64,000 nucleotides of DNA from Candidatus Babelota bacterium (GCA_029262575.1 JAJCZC010000037.1:1-64000); one strand, 5' to 3'; numbered from the stretch's first letter, positions 17,755 to 26,942 are shown. A program made the numbers and translations. Notes: generated from the sequence alone by a model not told the origin.

Positions 17755-18663
17755 TTATGAACGAGGATGTTTTTTATCGTAAATTTTACGCAAATATCCT
17801 GTTTCTAAATGAGTGTATACTTGAACGGTTGAAAGATTTTCATGTCCAAGCAACAATTGCAATGATCTTAGATCAGCACCATTTTTAAGCATATGTGTTG
17901 CCAACGAGTGGCGCAATTTGTGAGGTGAAATTGAACGTTTAATTTCAGATTTTTTGGCAAGATTTTTCAGAATAGTCCAAAATGCTTGACGAGTAATTGG
18001 ACGAACTTTTCCGCCATATGCTACAGGAAATAGATAATCAGTTTTTCTACGTGCTTCATCTACCGCAATAAAATCTTTGTGCGCGGTTTCAAGATATTTT
18101 TTAAGCATAGTCATTATATGTGCTGGGATAGGTACCATGCGACCTCTTCCACCCTTACCAGCAACCGCAACAAATCCGGTGTCAAAGTGCACATCTGAAC
18201 GTTTTAAATTAATAAGTTCACTAATGCGCATGCCTGAAACATAGAGCAAGTAAAGCATGATTTTATTGCGATAACCATTAGATGTTGTTTCCTTGTCTGC
18301 AGTTTCTAATAATTGTTGGACTTCTTCTTCGGTTAAATAAGAAGGTAAGCGCTTCTCTAATTTAGGAAATGCCAATTCACGAGCAATATTTTCAAAGCCT
18401 AAATGTTTATTTAGATAATTATATAGGGCTTTAAGTGAAGAAATCTTACGTGACATACTGCGGGCTTTAAGATCTTCTTTTTTCAACCACTGCAAATATT
18501 GTTTTAGATCGGGTAATGTCACCTGTTCTAAACGCATCTTCGTTTTTCCCAACCAATCTGAAAATTGTTGAATATCACGTTTATATGCATCGAACGTATT
18601 TGCCGATACACGTTTTTCGGTTAATAGATAACCACAAAATTTTTGAACAATAGCATTACTCAT
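17755..18663 (-). CDS. Tyrosine recombinase XerC/XerD family
   Basis: 302 residues from the ATG at 18663, which has AGAGGTG upstream; a GTG at 18672 is the alternative. The N-terminal SAM-like DNA-binding domain (about 1-95) and C-terminal catalytic domain (about 110-295) are complete: Arg in VSGMRISELINL, Lys in VAGKGGRGRMVPI, HKLRHSLATHML (His-x-x-Arg), LLGHENLSTVQVYTHL (His and the nucleophile Tyr). Xer proteins resolve chromosome dimers at dif, and a dif site lies 5.7 kb away. Whether it acts alone or with a second Xer cannot be told from the window, so I leave the symbol open between xerC and xerD. Confidence 0.92.
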   Translation of the reverse strand: MSNAIVQKFCGYLLTEKRVSANTFDAYKRDIQQFSDWLGKTKMRLEQVTLPDLKQYLQWLKKEDLKARSMSRKISSLKALYNYLNKHLGFENIARELAFPKLEKRLPSYLTEEEVQQLLETADKETTSNGYRNKIMLYLLYVSGMRISELINLKRSDVHFDTGFVAVAGKGGRGRMVPIPAHIMTMLKKYLETAHKDFIAVDEARRKTDYLFPVAYGGKVRPITRQAFWTILKNLAKKSEIKRSISPHKLRHSLATHMLKNGADLRSLQLLLGHENLSTVQVYTHLETGYLRKIYDKKHPRS

Positions 18664-18905
18664 TACTGACACCTCTAGAGTTTAGATTATGTGAATGATA
18701 TACATTATTTAGATTTACATAATATCAAATTTTACGATTGTTGCAACTTATGTTTTAATTTTATTCTTTTCTCTGCACACAAAGCTACAATAAAAATAAT
18801 GAAAAAAGCAAAGAACTAACATTTTTCTCAAACAGCTTAAATATTGACCGTGTATTACCAGAATGTTAAGGTTCCAAAATCATAACCTTTATTAAAGGAG
18901 CTAAA

Positions 18906-19127
18906 ATGAAAAAAAGATTAATTGCACTAAGTGTATTATCTTTTTTATCATACGCTAGGGCAAATGAAACGATTAAATCTAATACTAAAACAAACATAAC
19001 AAACAAAGCGAAATTGAAAAAATCTAAACATTCAACCACTGAAAAAACTGACAAAACAAAGCCTCATAAAATAAAATATCATAAATTAATGTGGTGCATC
19101 TTGGGCTTTAATCCTGATCAGGACTAG
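18906..19127 (+). CDS. Small exported Lys/Thr-rich protein
   Basis: 73 residues with an ideal AAAGGAG ribosome site. The signal peptide is clear (MKKRLIALSVLSFLSYARA). The mature part is basic and repetitive (NTKTNITNKAKLKKSKHSTTEKTDKTK) and ends HKLMWCILGFNPDQD. There is no known domain. It could be a nucleic-acid or cell-wall binding peptide. The next gene downstream is a frameshifted small exported gene, so the two may once have been a pair. Confidence 0.6.
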   Translation: MKKRLIALSVLSFLSYARANETIKSNTKTNITNKAKLKKSKHSTTEKTDKTKPHKIKYHKLMWCILGFNPDQD

Positions 19128-19229
19128 AATATTTCAAAGCTATGCTTGCTTGAATAGCAACACGATGTTAAATTTCAGGTGATTCTTATATATTTTTACT
19201 TTTTTTAGGGAAATGTTAAGGAGAAAGCT

Positions 19230-19513
19230 TTGGCACTTTTTATTCTGGTTTTTTCAGTAAATGTTTATGGAGGTAAGAAAATTGCAGCCCTGATAGAGCT
19301 GCATAAAAGAAAAATTGACCAGCAAAATGATAAAAAAATGAAGAAATACAAAAGCAAAATATAAACAACATCAAGAATATTGCTGAAAAAAATCATGCCA
19401 ACGAAAACAATGATAACGATATGTGGGACTCAATCCTAAGTTCAGCTATTGTAAATGGAAGCTTCGATTCGGTATTGAATGCTATGGCGATGAGTAGAAT
19501 TAAACCAAAATGA
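19230..19513 (+). pseudogene. Frameshifted small exported protein
   Basis: AAGGAG lies 6-7 bases before a TTG at 19230, which opens a signal-peptide-like frame (LALFILVFSVNVYGGKKIAALIELHK...) that stops at the TAA in 19361-19370. One extra A in the run of seven A at 19332-19338 would join it to the next frame (EEIQKQNINNIKNIAEKNHA, then MWDSILSSAIVNGSFDSVL), which runs to 19513. Together they make one protein of about 94 residues. It may be a true pseudogene, a polymerase-slippage gene, or a sequencing error in a homopolymer. Confidence 0.6.
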
Positions 19514-19532
19514 TAGCCGTTATTGGCGCACC

Positions 19533-19590
19533 ACTTAAATTTATCCCACCAAACACATTAAAATTTCATTTTTGGTGGGATAAGTTTAAA
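19533..19590. terminator. Terminator between convergent genes
   Basis: TTATCCCACCAAA (19541-19553) pairs with TTTGGTGGGATAA (19571-19583); the stem can be extended through A/T pairs and one wobble outward. It serves the broken small gene and the leftward proS. Confidence 0.8.
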
Positions 19591-19619
19591 ATATTTAAAT
19601 TGAGAGCTATACACCTTAA

Positions 19620-21041
19620 TTAATATGCCTTAGCAACTAACACATCAGTTATACTTGGCTTATCACACCAAAAACATACATCTAATGTTTTTTCAGGAAG
19701 CAAACAACGAGTGAATGCTTTGAACTTTTTCAATTCTTGTTCACATGAAGGATTCTGGCACCACCCAGTTTGATATGCGCCACCATCTTTGGCCATTTTT
19801 GGGCCAAAATCTTTAAGTTTTTCACCTTTATGCCACATATCCTTAACTTTTTGTTGCGCACGCTTGAAAAGCTGATGCTGAAGCATTTCAAGTTTTTGAG
19901 GAATAAACTCTGTTAAAGAATCAATGGAAACTGGGGCTTTTTCAAGCCCAAGACGATCTGCTAACATAACTGAATTGTTTTCAATATCACGAGGGCCAAT
20001 TTCCATACGCAATGGCACACCCCTGATCTCCCATTTAAAGAATTTAGAGCCCACCGATTTGCTTTCATCAGCATCTACAAAAACGCGAACATTCTGTTTT
20101 TTTAGAGCTTGTGCAATTTCATGGGCTTTATCAAGTATAGCTTTGTTGTCACTATTTTTTTTGAATATAGGTATAATAACTACTTGAATAGGTGCAATTT
20201 TGGGTGGTAGCACTAACCCTTTTTCATCACCATGCATCATGATAAGCGCACCAACAAGACGAGTAGTCACTCCCCAACTAGTTAAATATGGATAACAATT
20301 TTCGCCTTCTGCATTTTGAAATTTCATATCAAATGCTTTAGCAAAAGTTTGGTGCAATAGATGTGAGGTACCCATTTGCAATGCTTTTCCGTCAGGCATT
20401 ATTGCTTCAAATGTTAAAGTTTTTTCTGCACCTGGAAATTTTTCTGATTCAGATTTTATTCCTGCAATAACAGGAATTGCTAAATAATTTTGAGCCAAAT
20501 TGATATACTCCCCCATCATCAGCTCAGCTTCTTCTAATGCCTCCTGTTGCGTTTCATGTGCAGTGTGACCCTCTTGCCAAAAAAACTCAGTTGTGCGCAA
20601 AAATGCTCGCGGCCTTAATTCCCAACGTACTACATTTGCCCATTGATTAATTTTAATAGGTAGATCGCGCCATGATTTAAGCCATTTAGCAAACATGTGA
20701 TGAACTAACGTTTCAGATGTAGGACGAACAACCAATGGTTCTTCCAATTTTTTACCGCCAGCATGCGTAACAATTGCTAACTCAGGGGAAAATCCTTCAA
20801 CGTGTTTAGCTTCTTTTTTAAGAAATGATTCAGGTATCAACAATGGAAAAGCGGTATTTTGATGACCGGTTTCTTTTATCTTGTTGTCCAATACGGATTT
20901 GATCTCCTCCCAAATGGCATATCCATAGGGTCGAATTACCATAGTTCCGCGTACGGGACCATGATCAGCAAGCTCAGCTTGAAAAATAACCTCATTATAC
21001 CAATCAGAAAAATCCTTATTAATATCCGGCAATTTACTCAT
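19620..21041 (-). CDS. proS: Prolyl-tRNA synthetase, archaeal/eukaryal type
   Basis: 473 residues. It is a class II aminoacyl-tRNA synthetase: motif 1 region GPVRGTMVIRPYGYAIWEEI, motif 2 VVRWELRPRAFLRTTEFFWQEGHTAH, RPTSETLVHHMFAKWL before it, and motif 3-like AIMPDGKALQMGTSHLL plus LTSWGVTTRLVGALIMMHGD. The anticodon-binding domain follows (IAPIQVVIIPIF...), then the short zinc-type C-terminal domain (CQNPSCEQELK, LDVCFWCDKPS) ending in Tyr. This is the short ProS type without the editing insert of the E. coli type, common in archaea, eukaryotes and scattered bacteria. It charges tRNA-Pro. Single gene. Confidence 0.96.
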   Translation of the reverse strand: MSKLPDINKDFSDWYNEVIFQAELADHGPVRGTMVIRPYGYAIWEEIKSVLDNKIKETGHQNTAFPLLIPESFLKKEAKHVEGFSPELAIVTHAGGKKLEEPLVVRPTSETLVHHMFAKWLKSWRDLPIKINQWANVVRWELRPRAFLRTTEFFWQEGHTAHETQQEALEEAELMMGEYINLAQNYLAIPVIAGIKSESEKFPGAEKTLTFEAIMPDGKALQMGTSHLLHQTFAKAFDMKFQNAEGENCYPYLTSWGVTTRLVGALIMMHGDEKGLVLPPKIAPIQVVIIPIFKKNSDNKAILDKAHEIAQALKKQNVRVFVDADESKSVGSKFFKWEIRGVPLRMEIGPRDIENNSVMLADRLGLEKAPVSIDSLTEFIPQKLEMLQHQLFKRAQQKVKDMWHKGEKLKDFGPKMAKDGGAYQTGWCQNPSCEQELKKFKAFTRCLLPEKTLDVCFWCDKPSITDVLVAKAY

Positions 21042-21160
21042 AAAATACCTTTAGCAAAAGAATAAACGTAACATGTTAAGTATAACAATCTGTCCTAAAT
21101 ACACAAAGCTCTATCAAAAGATAGATTTTCTGATAGAGTTGCTCACTGGTTTGTTATAAA

Positions 21161-21661
21161 GGTTATCCACAATTATCTGCTGTACTCCAGTGTGCTACAG
21201 AAGCTGCAAAACACAATATACCGGTCATTGCAGATGGCGGAATAAAAAATAGTGGCGATATTACTAAGGCATTAGTTGCCGGTGCGCATACAGTAATGCT
21301 CGGCAGTTTACTTGCAGGAACAAAAGAGGCTCCCGGATTACCATTTATTAAAAATGGCAAAAAATATAAGGTAATTCGCGGGATGGCTTCATTCGGTGCA
21401 AATTTAGGTCGCGAAGTAAACGAACGAAAAAACACTCTTCTAAAAGAGATAAAACCATTCGTACCAGAGGGAGTTGAGGCCATTGTTCCATATAAAGGCG
21501 AGGTAATCGATATTATCACACAACTTATCGGTGGTGTACTATCTGGAATGAGTTATTGTGGAGCTTCAACTATCAATGAAATGCATAAAAAAGGTTGTTT
21601 TGTTCAAATGACCAGTGGAGGCTTGCGCGAAAGTCATGCTCACGATGTTATTGTTGCCTAA
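21161..21661 (+). pseudogene. guaB: 3' fragment of IMP dehydrogenase (guaB remnant)
   Basis: The frame reads the last third of IMP dehydrogenase: GYPQLSAVLQCATEAAKH, IPVIADGGIKNSGDITKAL, AGAHTVMLGSLLAGTKEAPG, VIRGMASFGANLGREV, and the C-terminal GCFVQMTSGGLRESHAHDV. A full enzyme is about 480-490 residues; only about 165 remain. The catalytic Cys loop and the CBS domains are absent, and there is no start codon or ribosome site between the upstream in-frame stop (21134) and the homology. Loss implies the cell no longer makes GMP from IMP and depends on imported guanine nucleotides, unless an intact copy lies elsewhere. Confidence 0.85.
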
Positions 21662-21691
21662 AAAACCCTAAAAAAACAGCTAACATAACCT

Positions 21692-21735
21692 CCAGCTGTT
21701 CATATGTTGAGCAGCTGGAATACTCCTTTATTTTA
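21692..21735 (+). terminator. Terminator behind the guaB remnant
   Basis: CCAGCTG (21692-21698) pairs with CAGCTGG (21712-21718), followed by a T-rich tail. It is probably the original guaB terminator. Confidence 0.65.
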
Positions 21736-22196
21736 TGCTTATCTTATTTTCGTTAAAGTTTAACTCTTAACTCTCTTTGATCAAAATTCAACCAAAATTC
21801 ACAAATAAACAAGCAAATAATTTCAAGCTTTATCTACAAAAAAAAATCTTTTTATTTATTTGCAGCAATACATTCAATAATGCCTCTATATGCCCACCTT
21901 CAGATTGCCCAGCATTATTCCTACTACTGTTTGGAATACATGTGCACTCATTTTTATAAAAAATAATTACACATGAGATGTTTTTTCAGTTTTAAAACTA
22001 TTGCATTTCAAAAACAAAATGAAGTATCTTAAAATTAAGTTAAGAATAGATGCATAATTCATGCATCTAGAATAAGACTCTTTGACATTGTTGGATATGG
22101 GTTATATGAACTTCCAAAATATCCATAATATCTATAGTTAATTAATTAGTAATGAAGTATTAAAGTAGAATATGTAATCTCAAAAAGGAGATAACA
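21736..22196. other. Gene-poor stretch upstream of the histone-like gene
   Basis: Very AT-rich. I see no convincing gene; a 60-codon frame at 21777-21959 lacks a ribosome site and looks like chance. TTGACA occurs at 22082 but no well-spaced -10 box follows. Confidence 0.45.
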
Positions 22197-22604
22197 ATGG
22201 CTGTAACAAAGAAAAAAAAGGCCACTACTAAGCGCAAAACTACTGCTAAAAGAAAACCTGCAAAGCGTAAAGTAGCTAAAAAGGCTGCTCCAAAGCGTAA
22301 AGTGGCTGCTAAAAAGACCACTACTAAACGTAAAGTAGCTAAAAAAGCCGCTCCAAAGCGTAAAGTGGCTGCTAAAAAGGCCACTACTAAACGCAAAGTA
22401 GCTAAAAAAGCTGCTCCAAAGCGTAAAGTGGCTTCTAAAAAGAAGACCACTAAACGCAAAGTAGCTAAAAAAGCTGCTCCAAAGCGTAAAGTGGCTTCTA
22501 AAAAGAAGACTACTAAACGCAAAGTAGCTAAAAAAGCTGCTCCAAAGCGTAAAGTCATAGCAAAACGCCGCACTGTTAAAAGTACAGCAGCAAAGAAAAG
22601 ATAA
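22197..22604 (+). CDS. Histone H1-like Lys-rich DNA-binding protein with tandem repeats
   Basis: 135 residues, perfect AAAAAGGAG ribosome site. Almost wholly Lys, Arg, Ala, Thr, Pro and Val. Five copies of a 21-residue unit of the type KRKVAKKAAPKRKVAAKKTTT follow a basic leader (TKKKKATTKRKTTAKRKPA). This resembles histone H1 C-terminal tails and the bacterial H1-like proteins (Chlamydia Hc2, Bordetella BpH1, AlgP), which coat and compact DNA. No structured domain is present. The reading frame on the other strand is a shadow of the repeats. It has its own terminator. Copy number of the repeat may vary between strains. Confidence 0.8.
   Translation: MAVTKKKKATTKRKTTAKRKPAKRKVAKKAAPKRKVAAKKTTTKRKVAKKAAPKRKVAAKKATTKRKVAKKAAPKRKVASKKKTTKRKVAKKAAPKRKVASKKKTTKRKVAKKAAPKRKVIAKRRTVKSTAAKKR
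22262..22556 (+). repeat. Tandem 63-base repeats inside the histone-like gene
   Basis: About five near-identical 63-base units (start AAACGTAAAGTAGCTAAAAA or AAACGCAAAGTAGCTAAAAA, then GCTGCTCCAAAGCGTAAAGT). The last two units share AAAAAGAAGAC in place of AAAAAGGCCAC. High identity implies recent duplication and possible length variation. Confidence 0.85.
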
Positions 22605-22630
22605 AGCGTTTTGTTAAGATGAAAAAATAA

Positions 22631-22660
22631 AAAAAAGCAGGTAAATACCTGCTTTTTTTT
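22631..22660 (+). terminator. Terminator of the histone-like gene
   Basis: AAAAAAGCAGGTA pairs with TACCTGCTTTTTT around AA; a run of T follows. It also faces the leftward DMT gene. Confidence 0.85.
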
Positions 22661-22685
22661 TTATTAAACTTTTATTGAGAAACCC

Positions 22686-23639
22686 TCAAGCTGACGCCTT
22701 CAATTCTTCTTGAAAAAATAAAAGTAGTCCCCAAAAAACAATAATAAGAGATGCAATAAATGACCACCCAATTTTTTCTCCCAATAATAACCACCCAAAT
22801 AATGCGGCAAATAATGGCGTAATAAAGCCGACAAATGAAACAAAAGTCACTGAATAAAATGATAACAAGTAGCCATATAAATTGAAGCACACAATATTTG
22901 AAATAAAAATTAAGACAATGGCATATATAACAAACATGGCAATACCAGCGCCATATGGACCAAACAATTGGCATAGCCACGGTAGTGATCGGCTAAAACA
23001 ACTAATAGGCGGTACAATTGTAGGCATCCCCTCCACGATGAATGACGTGATTAATGCTGCAATCCCAGCTGCGGTCATGGTGAAACCATTAATCATGACG
23101 GTTGAATAGCCTCGCCGTTGTGTTTGTTTTAATACAATCCATCCATAACTCGCACTAAACACTGCACCCAATAACATTAATTCAGGAAACGATAACCAAG
23201 AAATTGTACCTGCAAGTTCTTCTCCGGGAGATTGGGCTATTAAAATTGGCATTAGACCTAAAAATCCTACGAGTAGGCCCACAATTTTTTTTCTAGATAA
23301 ATATTCATTTAAAACAAAAAAACTGATTATAGCTGTTATAAATGGCGAAAAATTAAACAATAAACATGCTTTGGATGAAGAGATCCACTGCAAACTCAAA
23401 AATTCTAAAATAAATGCTGCATAATATTGAAAAAAACTGACTTGGACAAACAATCCTACATCTTTGCGATTAAAGCACCATTCTGATCGCTTGAAAAAAT
23501 ATAGATAGGTCAAAAGAAGTATGCCCCCAATGCTCATACGTATGCCGATAAATAATATTGGCGTTGTATAGGCCAGTGCTGCTTTACCAATAGTAAAGGT
23601 ACTTGCAAAAAGCATATATAAGATAACAAGCAAAAACAT
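22686..23639 (-). CDS. DMT-superfamily (EamA) permease
   Basis: 317 residues with about ten hydrophobic helices in two five-helix halves, the EamA layout (FIGIRMSIGGILLLTYLYF; FSASYGWIVLKQTQRRGYSTVMINGF; FVGFITPLFAALFGWLLLGEKI near the end). EamA proteins move small metabolites such as amino acids, S-adenosylmethionine, nucleosides or drugs; the substrate cannot be read from sequence. It ends FQEELKASA. It is 18 bases after a clear paralogue (23658-24545), so the two arose by duplication and are probably co-transcribed, perhaps as a heterodimer or with different substrates. Scavenging host metabolites would suit a reduced genome. Confidence 0.85.
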   Translation of the reverse strand: MFLLVILYMLFASTFTIGKAALAYTTPILFIGIRMSIGGILLLTYLYFFKRSEWCFNRKDVGLFVQVSFFQYYAAFILEFLSLQWISSSKACLLFNFSPFITAIISFFVLNEYLSRKKIVGLLVGFLGLMPILIAQSPGEELAGTISWLSFPELMLLGAVFSASYGWIVLKQTQRRGYSTVMINGFTMTAAGIAALITSFIVEGMPTIVPPISCFSRSLPWLCQLFGPYGAGIAMFVIYAIVLIFISNIVCFNLYGYLLSFYSVTFVSFVGFITPLFAALFGWLLLGEKIGWSFIASLIIVFWGLLLFFQEELKASA

Positions 23640-23657
23640 ATGGTGTCCTTATTTTAA

Positions 23658-24545
23658 CTAAAAATGTTTCTGTGAATGCCATTCGGCACGATAAAAAATA
23701 TAGAGGCCAATACTGAGTAGAACAATGGAATACAAAAAGTACCAAGATATGTACTGTGAGTATACGAACCAACCAAAAAATGCAACCAAAATAGGATCAA
23801 GCAAACCTGCAAAAGAAAGCAATGTAGGTGAATAATATCTAAGTAATACCACATATAATTGATATCCAGCAATAATAATAATGATTGCAAGCATAGACCA
23901 AACTATAAACTGCTGTCCCGTACAATGCGGCAAAACTCTAGATGGTTCAACAAACATTGAAGTTATTAAGGCTCCAATACCACCTAAAAACATACTCACT
24001 CCATTAATCAAAGCCCCCTCATATTGATCTACCAATTTTTTAGTAACGATCCAACCATAACAATAACTAATCATTGCCATGACTATAACTAATTCAGGAA
24101 TAAACTGTATTGAGTTTGAACCTGTTTCAGTTGTACCATTTGTGAGAAATAAAATTGGCAAAAAACCCAATACCCCAAAAAATAGGCCTATGAGTTTAAA
24201 TCTCCCAAATTTTTCTTTGAGAAAATACCATGAAAGCATAGCGGTTACAAAGGGAGAAAACGAATAGATTAAAGCCCATTTGTGTGATGAGATATATTGT
24301 GCCGCCATTATATCGAAAACATAAGTGAGATAGACCTTAAACAGCGCTACTTGAAAAAATATGCCAATATGCCGTCTTTTGATGCGAATGCCCTTGTGAC
24401 GTACTAAATACCAGCACAATAACAATGCGCCACATATGGCCATACGACTACCAACAAGAAAGATTGGCCGTATAAGAGAAAGACTATGTTTAACAACAAT
24501 AAAAGAGCTAGCAAAAATAGCCCGTAAAATGCAAATGCTGAACAT
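23658..24545 (-). CDS. DMT-superfamily (EamA) permease, paralogue
   Basis: 295 residues, about ten helices. Shared positions with its neighbour include ASSFIVVKHSL / ASTFTIGKAAL, GSRMAICGALLL / GIRMSIGGILLL, YSFSPFVTAMLSW / FNFSPFITAIISF and SYCYGWIVTKKL / SASYGWIVLKQT. It starts 6 bases after the stop of ymdB, so it lies in the rny-ymdB-permease unit. The ribosome site is weak. Family as for the neighbour; substrate unknown. Confidence 0.85.
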   Translation of the reverse strand: MFSICILRAIFASSFIVVKHSLSLIRPIFLVGSRMAICGALLLCWYLVRHKGIRIKRRHIGIFFQVALFKVYLTYVFDIMAAQYISSHKWALIYSFSPFVTAMLSWYFLKEKFGRFKLIGLFFGVLGFLPILFLTNGTTETGSNSIQFIPELVIVMAMISYCYGWIVTKKLVDQYEGALINGVSMFLGGIGALITSMFVEPSRVLPHCTGQQFIVWSMLAIIIIIAGYQLYVVLLRYYSPTLLSFAGLLDPILVAFFGWFVYSQYISWYFLYSIVLLSIGLYIFYRAEWHSQKHF

Positions 24546-24551
24546 TGAAAT

Positions 24552-25373
24552 CTACTTTTTATCATCAAACTGAATGTCTTCATCCACAATACGTATGCGT
24601 TCAATTGCAACCGCTTTTCCTGTTGCCACATCCACTTCTATCCATGCGCCAGTCATAACCATAGGACTCGATTCTTCAACTGAAAATCTTACCGGCATTT
24701 GTTTGATGAACTGCTGTATGATAGGTTCTTTTTTCATCCCAAGCATCGAATTGAGAGCGCCTGTCATACCTAAATCAGTAATATAAGCGGTGCCCTTAGG
24801 CAAAATTCTTTCATCGGCAGTTTGCACATGTGTATGTGTGCCAACAACCCCTGAAACTTTGCCATCAAGGAAATACCCGATGCCATTTTTTTCTGAAGTA
24901 GTCTCTGCATGAAAGTCAACAAATATAATCTTTGTTTTATCTTTTAAATAAGTCAAAATCGACTCAGCTGCACGAAATGGACAGGTGACATGGTCACGCA
25001 TAAAAACACGGCCCATCAAATTAATAATGCCAATTGCATACCCTTTACAATTGAATGTTGTAACACCCACACCAGGGGTTTCAGAAGGATAGTTTGCAGG
25101 GCGTAATAGATCGGTATTGCTTTCAAGATAACTATAAATTTCTTTATTTGCCCAAATATGATTGCCTGAAGTAACCACATTCGCCCCATTATGCTTAAAA
25201 AAACCGACGATTCTAGATGTTATTCCGCGCCCACGACCATCGCTATTTTCGCCATTAACTATAAGTGCATCAATCTTGTGTTTTTCACGAATACGATCAA
25301 TATGTTTTTGAAACATTATCCGACCGGGCGAACCTACAACATCACCAATAAAAAGAACTCTTAAATGATTCAT
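24552..25373 (-). CDS. ymdB: YmdB-type metallophosphoesterase
   Basis: 273 residues, usual length. Calcineurin-like di-metal centre motifs are in place: LFIGDVVGSPGR, IVNGENSDGRG, VTSGNHIWANKE, IIFVDFHAETTSEK and GVVGTHTHVQTAD, followed by the family signature YITDLGMTGALNSMLGM. The Bacillus YmdB and Deinococcus relative hydrolyse 2',3'-cyclic nucleotides. It is 3 bases after rny, the common bacterial rny-ymdB pair linked to RNA turnover. No defects are seen. I use the Bacillus symbol for the family. Confidence 0.93.
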   Translation of the reverse strand: MNHLRVLFIGDVVGSPGRIMFQKHIDRIREKHKIDALIVNGENSDGRGRGITSRIVGFFKHNGANVVTSGNHIWANKEIYSYLESNTDLLRPANYPSETPGVGVTTFNCKGYAIGIINLMGRVFMRDHVTCPFRAAESILTYLKDKTKIIFVDFHAETTSEKNGIGYFLDGKVSGVVGTHTHVQTADERILPKGTAYITDLGMTGALNSMLGMKKEPIIQQFIKQMPVRFSVEESSPMVMTGAWIEVDVATGKAVAIERIRIVDEDIQFDDKK

Positions 25374-25376
25374 GTA

Positions 25377-26942
25377 TTACCTTGCGTATTCAATTGCTCG
25401 TTTTTCACGAATAACATTAACTTTAATTTGACCAGGAAAGTTCATTTCTTGCTCAATTTTTTCTGCCAAATTCCGAGCGAGTATTCCTGCCTGCTCATCA
25501 TCTAAAGTATCTTCTTGAACAATAACTCGTATTTCCCGACCAGCTTGAAGGGCAAATGCTTTTTTTACTCCTTCAAATTGTTGAGCAATCTCTTCGAGCT
25601 TTTCAAGTCGTTTAATATAAGCTGATAGAGTTTCTCGTCGAGCACCAGGTCTTGAAGCAGAAATCGTATCTGCTATTACAACGATAGGAGCATATATAGA
25701 AGCAAACGGCACCTCTTGATGATGTGCTGCAATTGCATTGACAACGCGAGGATCTTCACCACAACGTTTTGCGATATCAGCTCCAATCATCGCATGCGGT
25801 CCTTCAACTTCAGCCGTTACAGCTTTACCAATATCATGCAATAGACCCGATCGTAAAGCTATTTGACCATCAAGGCCTAACTCTTCTGCGATCATGCGGG
25901 AAAAAATGCCAACCTCTTTGCAATGTTGAAGTACATTTTGAGAGAAGCTAGTACGAAATTGCAATTTACCTAATAATGTAATTATTTCTGGATTAAGTCC
26001 TTGTAAATTAAACTCAAGAGCAACTTCTTTACCATATTCTTCGATAATCTCTTCCAACTCTGTTTCAACCTGTTGTACCGTCTCTTCAATACGAGTCGGA
26101 TTGATTCTGCCATCAGAAATTAAGCGGTCTAAAGTTCGTTTTGCTACTTCACGACGTATTGGATTAAATCCCGAAATGCTTATAATTTCAGGCGTTTCTC
26201 CGATAACGAATTCCATGCCGGTGGCTAACTCTAAAGCTTTAATATTTCGGCCTTCCTTACCAATAATACGACCTTTCATCTCATCGCTAGGCAATTGTAC
26301 AATACTCGATGAATTTGGGGTAACTTGCTCAGATGTATAGCGTTGCATTGCGGTTGTTACGATATCAATCGATTTTTCTTTAGCTCGAGCCTTTGCGTCT
26401 TCCTCTACCTTCTGAATCCACTTTTCATTTGACAGACGAACCTCTGCTTGCAGCGTATCGACTAATGTTTGTTTTGCATCATCGCGAGTCATGCTAGCTA
26501 CACGCTCTAATTTAGTAATTAGTTCATTATAAAGATTTTTCAATTTTGTTTCATTAGCTCGCAAAATATCTTCAGAACGTGATAGGCTCCGCTCTTTTTG
26601 TTGTAGCTCACGACGCAATTCGTCAATATTGCTTTCTTTTTTGTCTAGCGCTTCATATTTATTGTTCAATTTAGCTTGTAAACGGTCCAATTCAATTCGC
26701 TCACGCTTCATCTCTAGTTCAAAATCACTACGCTTTTTATAAATCTCATCTTTGATTTTTAAGAGTGATTCCTTTTTTTCATTTTCTATTTCACGTTGAA
26801 TATTCTTACGTTTACTGCGAGCATCTTGAAATAACCGATCGGCTTCAAGAAATTTTTTACGTGCATATAAAAACAAAAAACTACCGAAAGCAACAAGAGC
26901 GGCTGCCAATACGAGTAGTACAAGTAACGATATATTCACCAT
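25377..26942 (-). CDS. rny: Ribonuclease Y
   Basis: 521 residues, as in Bacillus. One N-terminal membrane helix (SLLVLLVLAAALVAFGSFLFLY), a long coiled coil (about 30-190), a KH domain (about 205-270; IIGKEGRNIKALELATGMEF) and an HD domain (about 335-430) with the metal motif GLLHDIGKAV and AHHQEVPFASIYAPIVVIADTISASRPGARRETL. It is the membrane-bound endoribonuclease that starts mRNA decay where RNase E is absent. The 231-base gap upstream to zapA could be a leader with several hairpins. Confidence 0.96.
   Translation of the reverse strand: MVNISLLVLLVLAAALVAFGSFLFLYARKKFLEADRLFQDARSKRKNIQREIENEKKESLLKIKDEIYKKRSDFELEMKRERIELDRLQAKLNNKYEALDKKESNIDELRRELQQKERSLSRSEDILRANETKLKNLYNELITKLERVASMTRDDAKQTLVDTLQAEVRLSNEKWIQKVEEDAKARAKEKSIDIVTTAMQRYTSEQVTPNSSSIVQLPSDEMKGRIIGKEGRNIKALELATGMEFVIGETPEIISISGFNPIRREVAKRTLDRLISDGRINPTRIEETVQQVETELEEIIEEYGKEVALEFNLQGLNPEIITLLGKLQFRTSFSQNVLQHCKEVGIFSRMIAEELGLDGQIALRSGLLHDIGKAVTAEVEGPHAMIGADIAKRCGEDPRVVNAIAAHHQEVPFASIYAPIVVIADTISASRPGARRETLSAYIKRLEKLEEIAQQFEGVKKAFALQAGREIRVIVQEDTLDDEQAGILARNLAEKIEQEMNFPGQIKVNVIREKRAIEYAR

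Noticed and set aside
21161-21175. TTATCCACA, a perfect DnaA-box sequence
   Set aside because: It lies inside the guaB remnant, where it encodes Tyr-Pro-Gln, and there is no cluster of further boxes.
22160-22573. 137-codon minus-strand ORF of hydrophobic repeats
   Set aside because: It is the antisense shadow of the Lys-rich histone-like gene, whose own ribosome site and terminator are clear.
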